A stretch of DNA of 64,000 bases, taken from Saxidomus purpurata. Lineage: Eukaryota; Mollusca; Bivalvia; Venerida; Veneridae. Positions 46,104 to 57,484 of the stretch are shown one piece after another. Below the pieces are notes generated by a model. That model had not been told where the DNA came from. It made no database searches and saw only the letters and a list, made by a program, of their open reading frames with translations. Location: NCBI GenBank assembly GCA_022818135.1, contig JAFMSR010000014.1:36939424-37003423 (forward strand), in the 5' to 3' direction. How positions within the stretch are numbered: position 1 is the stretch's first letter; each line of letters opens with the position of its first letter. Made by a program: the position numbers and the translations under genes.

Positions 46104-46403
46104 TGAACAGTAGCAAATTGATGGTGGCTAAAATCAGTGTAACAACCTAGTATTACAAATATAGCACACTGAGCATAGGGATTTATAAGAAAAACTTGCT
46201 TCCTAGTTTGTGCTTAAATATGTTACAGCAACACAGATTTGATGTAAAAAGAAACAAATCATTTTGATATTTTGTTTGTGTATTGTATAAATTTTAGATT
46301 GTTTATGATATACATGTATGTACATTTTACAAACAAAGATTTAAAACTTTATGCAACTTAATATACAGTTAAGCAATATAGTGTTACATTGTACCTTATA
46401 AGT

Positions 46404-46409
46404 AATAAA
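46404..46409 (+). terminator. Candidate poly(A) signal of the SWIM-YqaJ-PHD gene
   Basis: AATAAA 300 bp after the stop codon on the coding strand. Confidence 0.5.
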
Positions 46410-46559
46410 TGAGTTGCTATTGTAAGAAAAGGTAAAATATCAATATAATTGAACATTTTGACCTGCACAGTGTGTTTATCAGCAAGTTCTTTTATTGAAG
46501 CACCAGTACATTTGTATATACTCCTCCATATTCAAACAAGTATTTATTTAGTATTATTA

Positions 46560-46810
46560 TTTCTTTGATAATTTGATGCAACCTGATCATGATCTGCAGT
46601 AGGCTGTTCAGACAAATTATAACTAGAAACACCTGTACATTTTTATGTGATGTATGTATATCTGTTACAAGACATAAAATTTGACTTTACTATGCAGTCT
46701 GATCATGATCTGCACAGAGTGCTATTTAGTCAGCAAGTTGTTAACCAGAATCCTTTTGAGCAAGCAATGGTACTGTCCAAATTGAAAGAAGTAGGCCTAA
46801 GGGTAACGGT
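46560..46810. repeat. Dispersed GATCATGATCTGCA repeat between the transposon genes
   Basis: Two GATCATGATCTGCA blocks (about 46,585 and 46,700) each lead into an AG(A/T)CAGCA- or TTCAGACA-type phrase. The same vocabulary occurs at 19,905-20,110. A host-type repeat in the intergenic part suggests a later insertion that spares both genes. Confidence 0.45.
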
Positions 46811-46907
46811 TAAATAAATGACCAACAGATATTATTCATTTATACCTAGTCAATTTCTTTGCTAAACATAAACTACCCTGTTAATACATCTTTCAACAAC
46901 ATCACTT

Positions 46908-46913
46908 TTTATT
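46908..46913 (-). terminator. Candidate poly(A) signal of the transposase gene
   Basis: AATAAA on the minus strand (TTTATT as written), about 195 bp beyond the stop codon at 47,104. Confidence 0.5.
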
Positions 46914-47103
46914 TATATCACATGATATGTATATAATGCTTTTTATCATAGGTCCATACAGTGATACTGAATTAAATTTGTGTTTTCAATCACTACTCTC
47001 TGTCTTTTTTTAATCAAAAGGCACAACAGAGTCACATAGATTGGTAAGTCCACAGCATACGCGTACAATTTTGTCTAGTGTAACACTATCTCTTTGCAAA
47101 ATA

Positions 47104-48945
47104 TTATGGGACAGTTTTGATGATAAAATGGAGAACTCTTTCTACATGAATTCTGCTGTTGGCAATTTTGCGTGTAGACTCAACGTCAACAGCACCTAGT
47201 TGAGCCTTTCCTCTTGTGAATGAAGGTACAAACACTCTAGCACCCATAGTTCCCACACTGTCACTTATGTCAAATCCCCTGTCAGCAAGAATTGAATCAC
47301 CAGGTAAGAGATGACGTAATAAACCACAGTCCTCTGTGATCATTTTATCTGTAGCCCGTCCCCCATATCCGTCAGATATAAAACTTATAACACCCTGAGG
47401 AGTGACACCTACCAAATACTTAGCTGTGTTGTTGTGTTTGTACGAAGACCAAGTTTCACTACGCGCTTTAAGATTTGATGGACGTTCTATAAACAGTTCA
47501 AAACAATCAATTATTACTGCTACTGATGTACCAAAATGTGTGCGAAAACTCATAGGCATAGTTTTCTTCAGCTGTTCCCTGTCTGGCCAATGTATCAAAG
47601 GTGATAAGGCAGAATCAAGTAGATCAATCATGCACAGTACCACACGCGACACAGTAGTATCGGATACACTGAACCTATCTGCAAGGTCTTGGTTTGATGA
47701 GTTAAGTCTCAGCCTCATAAGTGTAACTATCAATTGCTGGAATTTACTTAAAGAGCTCTTGTGATGTTGTGGAATATCTGGTTCAACATAAGTGTATAAA
47801 GCTTTGAGAATTTCATAATTAGGCAACCCAGTGTAATATTTCACTTTGTCGTCTTTATTTTCAAAAAATGACAGTTCAAAGTTTTGCGAAGCAACCTTTT
47901 GTTTCAAACTTGCATTTTCCATCTGAAGTCGCCTAAGTTCCAACTCCATAGCACTAAATAAACTTTTATCAACATCAGTTTGTGATGACGTGCCACTTTC
48001 ATGGTGCTGTTCTGGTTCTGAAATTTCCTGCTCGGAAGACTGGAATAGATCTAATAATGCAACGGCTGCATTGTGTGTTTTCTTCTTAACTGACCTTTCA
48101 ACTGACCGGATGTATCGGGCTTCACTGCCTGCAGGTGGTGACAATATAGTTACATGACCCATATTGACTGATGGGGCCCAATCCGGGTTGAGTCTGTCAT
48201 ACAAATCAGCAGGTTTTTCTAGAGGAAGAAAAGAAAAAAATTAAAAGATACTTTTAATTTAAATAAACTTGTGCCAGTACAAGTCTTATATACTAGCTTA
48301 TTATGTATAAGTAAAAAGTAAGAAAGTGCGCAACACGGTCAGAAATAAGGACAATAACTCTTTCATAAAATGATTGTCCAAATGCGACAGGTATGTGTAC
48401 TCACTTCTCAACGACCTGTTACCGGGATTCAAGTCTTTGTTGGTACAGTAGATCTACATCATTAGACTGTGTTATATGTATTACCATAATTATTCTTGTT
48501 CTTTCTATTATTCATACTGCATTTTCAATGCTATTAATTGTCATCTGCATGATCAGTATAATTAGATATTGGCTGAACTTTTTTTATGCAGATATATGAT
48601 TGAGAGGGCCGTAAAACACAACAGGCAACACACCTTTTATAAACTGATAAATCTCTAAAATTCATATTGAAAGATACATTTTTAATCCCACAAAACACTA
48701 TCATACACATCATCGTACTTCAACTTACTGATAAAATGGTCGGAACATATACGAAGGTTATCGTAGCTTGTTGGTTTAATGTCTGTACGAGCTATGCTGG
48801 ACAGCCATTTCTCACGCCTCGACTGTGATAATTCTTTAGTCTTTTCACCCTGATGTATAATTATTTTGGGCAAACGATAGTATGATCTATCCCTTTCCCT
48901 ATCATGTCTATTAGTGCATCCAACCACCGCACAAAATGCCGGCAT
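47104..48945 (-). CDS. THAP - HTH_Tnp_4 - DDE_Tnp_4 transposase
   Basis: This is the probable transposase: it binds the transposon ends and cuts and joins DNA. Exon 1 (48,945-48,729) encodes the THAP C2CH finger: [10 protein letters not shown], a central W, then CSDHF. It ends at a perfect donor, A|GTAAGT. Exon 2 (48,218-47,104) follows acceptor CTCTAG in phase 1, giving 443 residues. About residues 160-190 contain a leucine-rich coiled coil ([17 protein letters not shown]). About 225-275 match HTH_Tnp_4 ([20 protein letters not shown]). The DDE_Tnp_4 catalytic set is D310 (VIIDCFE), D385 (ILADRGF) and E432 (HVERV). Eleven residues after E432 the frame stops early. One base over, an open frame carrying LDKIVRVCCGLTNLC runs to a stop at 47,010-47,012, so a one-base indel near 47,115-47,127 has probably replaced the last ~30 residues. 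Confidence 0.9.
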
Positions 48946-49011
48946 CTTACAAGATTTAATCAGCGATTCTGTCAAATTTGGTTATAAAGTTGTTATTGTT
49001 ATCGTTTTTGT

Positions 49012-49068
49012 TTGTCTACCAAGATGGCGGCCGCATGTGCGTGTGACGTCATTCGGGTACGCTCTATA
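49012..49068 (-). repeat. Right terminal inverted repeat of the transposon
   Basis: TTGTCTACCAAGATGGCGG (49,012-49,030) is the inner block and CGGGTACGCTCTATA (to 49,068) the outer one, both complementary to the left end. The diverged middle contains TGACGTCA (49,044-49,051), a full CRE palindrome missing on the left. The inner block lies 66 bp before the transposase ATG. Confidence 0.9.
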
Positions 49069-49251
49069 ATCTAAAGTTATAATTTTCTTATTACCTTTCT
49101 TATAACCTTTCTTGTATACACGTGTATGTGAATAGTAACTATTATACCACACTTCCGATAAGATATGGCTATTATAAAGGAGTTTGAAAATTAAACACAA
49201 ACAAGTAATATCTTTAAAAAAAAAAGATGGTCGACGTAGGTGACGTAATAA

Positions 49252-49545
49252 ACACATTTTGTGTTTCAGAAGGCTCCCGGGCAGTACACTGCTTATTCCG
49301 GTACCGAAACGCTAGCCAATAATCAATGACGCTAGATGTCCGGCCCCGGACAACACCTCGTTGAATACAAAAGTTGATCTTCGTACTGTCCAGAAACCTT
49401 GACATAACGTGTTCTGTTTTTTCTTTTTTTTGCAACATGATTTATTATAAATAACTATAATATAAAAAAATATACACATTTTGTATTTCAGAAGGCTCCC
49501 GGACAGTACACTGCTTATTCCGGTACCGAAACGCTAGCCAATAAT
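49252..49545. repeat. 72-bp direct duplication, 222 bp apart
   Basis: 49,252-49,323 and 49,474-49,545 are identical except for two bases. Each runs from ACACATTTTGT through GGTACCGAAACGCTAGCCAA to TAAT. The intervening sequence is unique, with a GTCCGGCCCCGGAC hairpin at about 49,338. A local duplication right beside the transposon's right end. Confidence 0.9.
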
Positions 49546-49549
49546 TTGC

Positions 49550-49970
49550 AGATTCTGATTGGTCACATTATAACGAAGTTGGTTAGCAACGCGTCCATAC
49601 CAACGGAAGTTCAAATCAAAAGTATACGACTACGTCGAAAAAGGAGATAATATTTGCAACAGTAAAGAAATCGGAAACATTGCTTTACCAGTAATAGTTT
49701 TTCTATGTTTTCAACATTTAAGATTTATCCGGCAATGACATTCATCATCCATGATCTGACCCCTATGCCAGTTGATATATCTTTGGAATGGATATTTAAA
49801 TTAATCAAGACTACCATTTGAACCAATATAAGTAGAGAATCTAAATGTATAATAAACTTCTAAAATTCACAAGGAAAAGTTTTTCTTTTTCTATTTAAAT
49901 TAAGCAGTTCTGTTTACAAGTATTTTTTCTGCATTGTGTCATAGACAATTATGGTTTATCCAGTTTAAAC
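49550..49970. other. No recognisable gene
   Basis: AT-rich, no motif. Confidence 0.4.
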
Positions 49971-50585
49971 ACGGAAACGTATATTGACCCCCTTTATATA
50001 TCTTCTACATTTGCTTATATGTGTGTATTATATATAAGTCATCAAATACTTCTGACTAAATAACTTGTTGAAGTATAACATAAGGGAAACTACGAGATAT
50101 TTGTGCTGGTTGTTATTTTTTTGTAGATGAATGTTATAAAGATCATGTATTGCAGTTGGTGATATTTTTCGTCAGCAAATATAAATTTTGGGAATAAGTA
50201 TGACAAATATTTGACACATTGTACTAAACTAATGAGTTGAATATTTCCTGCCAAAATAAACGTGACAGAAAACACAAAGAAATATTTCTCCCTCACTTTT
50301 AACTTCCTCCACTTTTAAGTTTACATACATTTCAGCATAAATGAAACATAACTTTTCACTATGTAGATCTACTACAATAAAATTGTTAAAAAGAGTATAA
50401 ATGACTGATAGAAACATATTTCTTATTTTAAACACAAATTAACTACAGTAAATTAGAATTTTGTATATTCGTTCTTAGATAGAACGGTAAATAATTTGAA
50501 ACTTATATATAGGCTCAAAATAGAAAAAGAATGTTTTTTACTAACTTAATTTATATAAATAAAGGGGGTCAATATACGTTTCCGT
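49971..50585. mobile_element. MITE family C, complete copy (615 bp)
   Basis: ACGGAAACGTATATTGACCC and the next ~9 bases at the left are matched in inverted form by GGGGGTCAATATACGTTTCC and GT at the right. The interior has only short open frames and is a close inverted match of 9,994-10,478. Non-autonomous, with no transposase to assign it to a superfamily. Confidence 0.85.
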
Positions 50586-50589
50586 ACTA

Positions 50590-52960
50590 CGATAAACGAC
50601 ATTTTAGCTCTGTGCAATCATTTAACCATATGGCGACTTGAGCGGCCTCCGTTTAAGTAGAAACTAAAATTACAAGTGCTACGGTAATATACGAATCATC
50701 ATGAATAGTATGAAGGAAAACATTTCAAACATTGATCAAAACAATACTGTCTCATTAAGTTTATTAAAGATGGTGTGAACTCGTATTTAATAAAAAAAGT
50801 TCTTACTTCCTGATGGCATCCATACAAAACTTAATTTGAAGTGTGTTCATCATTTATGCAACATTATGAAAAAGTTAAATGACTCCTACAGCGTTCGACA
50901 AACTTGATATAGAGAAATCATTTCTAATCGGGTCAGAGCTTTACGGGGGAATAGTGGTAAAATATGTTTCTATTTTTAGCTTTGTTGGCAGCTAGAACCA
51001 TGTGAGCAATATTTAAAAGTCACATCCAATAAATATTTTTGTTAAGATAAATTGGTCATATCACATTGGATGTCACTACTGTTTGTCTACCCTTAGTAAA
51101 TTGGTTAAAATCGACATTATGTTGCCGTAAGCGAAACTCCTTGATTAACTTTAAAATAAAACAATTATTGAACTTGGTTAATATTGACATCTGTTGCCGG
51201 TTAAAGATTTCATTTGACGGAGCTCCTTCAGTAGCTTTAAAATAAAACCATTATTGAAGTTGGTTTAAGGCGTACTTTTTTGCAATGTTGTATCGTGGAG
51301 CGGAACCTATTCCAAACGCAGACAACAAATTAAACATTCGTAAGATGTTTAGGAAGGATTGGCCAACTGGTTTAGGAGATATATCTATCATCTAAATTGT
51401 TTCTTATTTTTATTATTGGTTGCTATTTTATTAAGCGAGGCGAATCATTTGTCAATGAGTAATACCAAACGATGACCATCACTTAAACACTCCAGCTAAA
51501 TGTGACCTCCGCGTTTAAAGGCTTTTTAAATAGCCATTATGAGCTAAATAATAACGGTTACTGTTTCATATTTCGATCAAACACATGAACAACTGATTTG
51601 GAAAAAAATGAACAAACAGTGTCACTGCGTCATTTGATATGAACTTATTACTAAAAGGAAGACGGATTTAGAATGAAATTAATGAAATGTGAAACTAAGT
51701 AAATTTATTCAATCTAAGATATTATGTGTAGGTTAAGTTTTTTGTACTTTCTTGCAAGTGCTAAGGTGTCAAAGTTTTTATGTTGAAAGGAAGTAAGCAA
51801 ACCGAGAAAATGTTTAATAAGAACCAAACTAAGTAAAAAAAATGCACTAGTCTAATGAAATTTATTAATCAGAACAGAATATTCAGGACGGCTTTCGTCA
51901 ATCAGAATTACCGACAAAGCAAGAACAAATTCATAAGACGTGTTATGTTGGTATACAGAATTTAACGAGCAAACATTTATTTATCTAATACATTTAATAA
52001 ATTGCATATCCATTATTTTTACTCTTAACAGAAGAGAGAAGTTTTGCATTCATTTGCGTATTTTTCCGTATTCTTCTGTCTTGGGTATATTTACTTTACT
52101 TGCTTTGCTGAAAGTTTTGTCCTGTTAACTTACTCACGTGAAAATTCATTTTAATATACTAGTTTCAGACTTGCTAGAACTCGGTGGCATAGATTATAAC
52201 GGTCTAATAACAGTTGACATCTGAGATGTTTTATTATATTTTTGCTTACGAAAGGTCTGTAATATATAATGATTAGTATTTTTTCTTGACATGATAGTGA
52301 AAACAGCTTTCTAAATGTATGTTTGTTTTTTAGAAAAAAATCTAATAAGAAGTATTTTCTGGACTGTTCCGTATAAAAATGAATATATAACAACTGAGAC
52401 AGCATTTCATTATAATAAAAATGATGACTTTAATGCTTCTGTGATGTACGGTTTGTCTCTATGTACATGTATGATAAAGATATTTAAAATGTCGATTTCG
52501 TTCTTTAATATCTTATATAAGCCGGTTGAATCGCTCGTCTGGTATTGACCATGGTGTTCGCGATTAATCATATATTTTCCTAGCGTGCTACTATGCCAGG
52601 AAGTTGGCTGCTGTTCAATTTATATTCTATCCAGGTATATTTTATGTCAGCATTGACTGATGAAAGTAATTTACAAAAACTGTTTCAGAGTTTGGGTAAA
52701 AACTACATGTAATAGTTAGATGCTAACTAGAGAGCGCTAGCGACCTAGTGGGTTTCTATGTTGGATAAATTTCTCTATTTTAGCCTCTAACTGACTTTGT
52801 GTTTGCCCTACATTAATGATTAATTTTATGGTTCCAATTGAATTTAAATTTTTTGCTGAACGTCATTTGCTTTTTTATAATATTTGTTTTCTACAGTGTT
52901 CTTCAGTTCTACGTCGAATGTTTTTCTTAATTGCGTTTCTTAATGTAAAATTACACCAAA
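50590..52960. other. No recognisable gene
   Basis: AT-rich with two partly repeated phrases (AAAATAAAACAATTATTGAACTTGG near 51,153 and AAAATAAAACCATTATTGAAGTTGG near 51,240), suggesting a small tandem duplication of about 85 bp. No supported gene. Confidence 0.45.
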
Positions 52961-53189
52961 ACAGGTATGTGTTACTATATATATCTTTATTAATAACATA
53001 CATGTAACATAACATAAAGTTTATTTGGCATAAAATATACACATATTTATAGCCACACACATATGAAAAGTGAAAAACACAATTTCAGTATTGAAACAGT
53101 TCAAAGAAGAACATATAGAATATAGTTTGGATCGCCATGTTCTCGTTTCGGCGTTTAATTAATCAGTTTAATACATACATGTTGTTAAA

Positions 53190-53640
53190 AAATATTCATT
53201 TCATCCGTGCTCTAAGTTTGAAAGCATGATAAATAGATTTTGATACACTGTTGATAATGCGTTCTGAATTGGAGCTCATGAGAGATATAAACTTATCTAT
53301 AGTAGGCCATCTACAGAAATATGGTGCAAAAAATTTAATTCTGAAGTTTCTATATTTCGGACAAACTAACAGAAAATGGTATTCATTTTCTACTACATTC
53401 ATACAGCAATTTAAACACTTTCGATCATGTCTGTCTACATTTGAATATCGACCTGATTGTGTTGCAAGGTCATGAACCGAAACTCTCAATTTAGTGAGGG
53501 CTATCCTATATTTCTTTTCGTTTACACTGCAGAGGCATTTTTCCATCACCAAATCGTGTTTAAATAAGCTATATGAAGACAGTTTACTACAGTTATTAAT
53601 TCTAGCGTACCATGACTGCTTGTAAATATCTATTATGTGT
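53190..53640 (-). mobile_element. LINE C-terminal fragment, minus strand
   Basis: On the minus strand SWYARINNCSKLSSY, FKHDLVMEKCL, ALTKLRVSVHDLATQSGRY and then DRKCLNCC...ENEYHFLLVCPKYR follow in order. This is the standard LINE tail with a CxxC...H...C knuckle (C-L-N-C, H, C). A downstream block (FISLMSSNSERIINSVSKSIYHAFKLR) is typical as well. The frame is open for 118 codons (53,196-53,552). The reverse transcriptase is absent, as expected from 5' truncation. The 3' UTR would run to about 52,970. Confidence 0.8.
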
Positions 53641-53644
53641 TGTT

Positions 53645-54615
53645 TAATGGACTAAAAGTTGATTGTAGAAATAAATTGGTTATTCCGTATATCAGACATA
53701 CCAATGTTATTTAATATCATTTTCCTTTGGTAGGCCCAATTCATGTTGTTGTATGTTGCGTTTTTATCAGCATTATTAGATACATATAATAACGTTGTTT
53801 AAGTTTCGACTACACAGTACATTAACCATTGAAGAATAGATTAAATCTGTGTCAACAACAGTAATTAATTGTAACAAGAAACGTCAGAAAACGTCAGTTA
53901 CGGCTCGTTACGTCACGCCAGTCTTGTATTCTACTCCAATGTTTCTCCTGTTTTTCCCACTTCAAAAATGTTTCAGTGGCATGAAAAGTAAGACGGTTAC
54001 CCCAATTTTTATTTGATAAAATTGCTTTAGATTTGTTAAAGATTCCAAAGCGCTTAAAAAACTCTAAGGTAGTTTTTTTTTCATAATTGACGCTAAATGC
54101 TTCAAAATTGCAGTTATTTCTGTTTTAAAAAGTGTCACCCCTACAGGGGTCGTTCCGCACTTTTTCGTATTTTGCCGAAAATATTAGTTTTTTTTTCATA
54201 TGGATAAATGATTCGACATTGCATTATCTACACAGATTGACATACGACTCAAAAAATCACGAAAATTGATGGAAAACACACCTCTCCGCTAGATGGCGCA
54301 TTTAAGTCTCAATTTCTATGAACATATCACTTCAACGTAATTTTTCTACAAAAGTCAATGCCCCGTGGGATTGTCATGCAAAATTTCCTAAGTCTGTGTT
54401 GACTTTCAAAAAATGACACGATTCCTGGGGAAAACCCACGAGCTACCTTAAGTTAGTATGAACGCGTATATCTTTTAGTTTAGTTTGTACGAATTTATTT
54501 TATTTTGATTACGAAATAAGCTTCCGTGGCATATTGAATCGCTCTCGAACACTCGCGAGAATATATTTACAGATAACCTGTTTCGCGTGAAACATTGCTT
54601 TTAAACTGCTAAAGC
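53645..54615. other. No recognisable gene; repeat-like segment
   Basis: 54,130-54,440 (GTGTCACCCCTACAGGGGTC, then CCGCTAGATGGCGCATTTAA) has the look of a dispersed element but no second copy is in the window. 54,470-54,545 shares AGTTTAGTTTGTACGAATTT with the SINE tail. Confidence 0.4.
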
Positions 54616-54619
54616 CCAA

Positions 54620-55246
54620 ATGGAACAGTTTTGATGCAAAAATTACATTGAGCCTTCTGACATCCCATCTTGCATTGTTACGTGTGTACTGGTCCATCTG
54701 ATATTACATGTTTCTTTTTGATATGTTCTATGATTAAAAGTGGAGAAATGATTACACCTTTCTGAGAGATGAATTGTTGTATTCTACATTATTTCATGTA
54801 TCAGTGTTCTGTATTTGCTATTAAACTGAACTTATATTTAAAGATGATTGACTAAACGGTCGAAATTAAGTTGAACAACCTGACTGCGTCGTTTGGCTGT
54901 CATTCATACCCTCATCATAACATTCTATTAATGATACTGGATCGAAATGTAATAACTGCGTTTGTCATACTTGAAATGTATGATTTTAACGTCTTTTAAC
55001 ATATTAGCCAACTGCTAATATAGACCAATATATCTACGTTATACTGAAATAGGCATAATATATCTAAGCTAAACAACGCATGTCAGTTGGACGAACAATG
55101 CATGTCATAACGCACTATTGAAACGTGCACTCGCATTATTACACCAGATGGCGCGCTTGCATAATCATCGACAATTTTCGGCACCTACGTAATAATCCGT
55201 TCTTTAAGGAGAATAATGTCTTGGGGAGATATATTGTTTTTGCCAT

Positions 55247-55280
<34 letters not shown>

Positions 55281-56489
55281 CCGGCAAAATTGTGTCCGCT
55301 CCATATCTCCTAAACCCCTCGAAGGATTTTCAAGAAACTTGGGTCAGATGTTTACCTCAATTATGCGATGTGCAGAGCTTGTTTACAAAATGTGCCGGCT
55401 CAAGGTCAAGGTCACAGTTCGAGATCAAAGGTCATATGACTATATTCAGTGTCCACTCCATATCTCTTGAACATTTTATAGGATTTAAGAATAACTCAAC
55501 ACAAATCTTTACCAGACTGACAATGTGCAGAGCGCATGTAACAACCACCTTGGGTCAAGGTCAAGGTCACTGTTACTAAAAAAAGAAAAAATGGTGCCAT
55601 GGGGGAGACATATGTTTTCATGACAAAAACAACCATCTAGTTCGGGACTGCGACTGATATTAGTTTAATGACATTAAATTAGTGTAGGTTGTGATCCTTT
55701 GTATTAAACTGGCCATTTGTCAAGCATTTACAAGAAACGTCGTTTGAAAACGTCATTTTCACTGTTTGGGGGAGGAAGTCTTCATATATAAACCAAGTTC
55801 GATTTCTACGACCCGTTCTGGTAGCCTTTTCCCTAGATGGATTTTTGTCACAAAACATAATTATGTCTCCCCCATGGCAGTTTGTCAATAATCATGCTGA
55901 AACATGCTAAAATAACACAAACATCTATTTTTAGTAATGATACATAAGTTACCCCAAGCTTCCTTTCCATGTAAGCTACACACAGACCAAGTTTCATTGC
56001 AATTGGTGACTCCTAACTGGAGTTATTAAGCAGAAACAAGTTTTCTATTTTTAGTAACAGTGACCTTGACCTTGAACTAATATGTTTGTTACATGCGCTT
56101 TGCCAACGTGTCAATATGGTGACGATTTGTGTTGAGTTATTCTTAAATCCTACAAGGGGTTCAAGAGGTATGGAGTGGACACGAAATATAGTCATATGAC
56201 CTTTGATCTCTGTGACCTTGACCTTGAGCCGGCGCAGTTAGTTCATGGGTTCTGCACATCGCGTAGTTGATGTTAACATCTAACTCAAGTTTAATAAAAA
56301 ACCTTCGAGGGGTTAAGGAGATACAGAGTGGACACGAAATACAAGGCTCAAACCTTTGACCTTGAACTGTTACCTTGAGCAGGTGTCATGGGTTCTGCAC
56401 ATCGTCTAGTTGAGGTCAACATCTGACCCAAGTTTCATGAAAATCCTTCGAGAAGTTTAGGAGATATGGAGCGGACACTATTTTGCCGG

Positions 56490-56520
<31 letters not shown>

Positions 56521-57348
56521 CCCATACGAAGGTGTTATTAGGTGGTATTTCCATCGTTCTCGAACAATAGAGTGACCACTTAAGTAACAAAAGAATGACC
56601 ACCTAAGGGACAAAAGACGGAATGAAGACAATAGATTTCTATTGTCTTAGGCCACACCTCCTACCACCCAAGGTACCCATCATGCGTGCGGACGGACGGA
56701 CGGACGGACGGACAGACAGACATGGCAAAAACAATATATCTCCCCAAGACATTATTCTCCTTAAAGAACGGATTATTACGTAGGTGCCGAAAATTGTCGA
56801 TGATTATGCAAGCGCGCCATCTGGTGTAATAATGCGAGTGCACGTTTCAATAGTGCGTTATGACATGCATTGTTCGTCCAACTGACATGCGTTGTTTAGT
56901 TTAGATATATTATGCCTATTTCAGTATAACGTAGATATATTGGTCTATATAAGCAGTTGGCTAATATGTTAAAAGACGTTAAAATCATACATTTCAAGTA
57001 TGACAAACGCAGTTATTGCATTTCGATCCAGTATCATTTATAGAATGTTATGATGAGGGTATGAATGACAGTCAAACAATGCAGTCAGGTTGTTCAACTT
57101 AATTTCGACCGTTTAGTCAATCATCTTTAAATATAAGTTCAGTTTAATAGCAAATACAGAACACTGATATATGAAATAATGTAGAATACAACAATTCATT
57201 TCTCAGAAAGGTGTAATCATTTCTCCACTTTTAATCATAGAACATATCAAAAAGAAACATGTAATATCAGATGGACAAGTACACACATAACAATGCAAGA
57301 TGGGATGTCAGAAGGCTCAATGTAATTTTTGCATCAAAACTGTTCCAT
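54620..57348. repeat. 2.7-kb inverted repeat (fold-back) containing GTCCG-type repeats
   Basis: The left arm 54,620-55,639 and right arm 55,835-57,348 are reverse complements, with a unique spacer of about 195 bp. Matching runs include ATGGAACAGTTTTGATGCAA at the outer ends, GGCGCGCTTGCATAATCATC and CGACAATTTTCGGCACCTAC in the middle, and GCCATGGGGGAGACATA at the inner ends. Both arms carry a GTCTGTCCGTCCGTCCG run and CTCCATATCT-containing units. The right arm is about 490 bp longer because it has extra internal units and an unrelated insertion of about 180 bp at 56,521-56,700. Confidence 0.9.
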
Positions 57349-57484
57349 AAGCCCACTCATCGAGTGGCAATAATGTATGGCTCATATAATTCGTTATGAC
57401 TACTCACAATTTTGTTTTCAGTTCAAGACAACCGTTCCGTTAATTAATAGAGTTACATTTTGAAACAAATAAAAATGAATTAAA

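Larger units (their letters stand above)
43545..49068. mobile_element. ISL2EU (IS4EU)-like two-gene DNA transposon, about 5.5 kb
   Basis: The element is bounded by inverted terminal repeats with TA at both outer edges (43,545-43,546 and 49,067-49,068), which I read as a possible 2-bp target duplication. It holds two convergent genes: a SWIM-YqaJ-PHD protein on the plus strand from the left end and a THAP-HTH-DDE transposase on the minus strand from the right end. Their 3' ends are separated by about 1 kb. As I recall, pairing a DDE_Tnp_4-type transposase with a YqaJ-nuclease protein defines ISL2EU. Intact splice sites, poly(A) signals and catalytic residues suggest a young copy. A transposase frame break near 47,110-47,135 is the only visible lesion. 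Confidence 0.85.

Noticed and set aside
47402..47764. 120-codon plus-strand frame
   Set aside because: Antisense shadow of the transposase catalytic exon.
54509..54697. 62-codon minus-strand frame
   Set aside because: Lies across the outer edge of the large inverted repeat, has a diverged mirror at 57.3 kb, and no motif.
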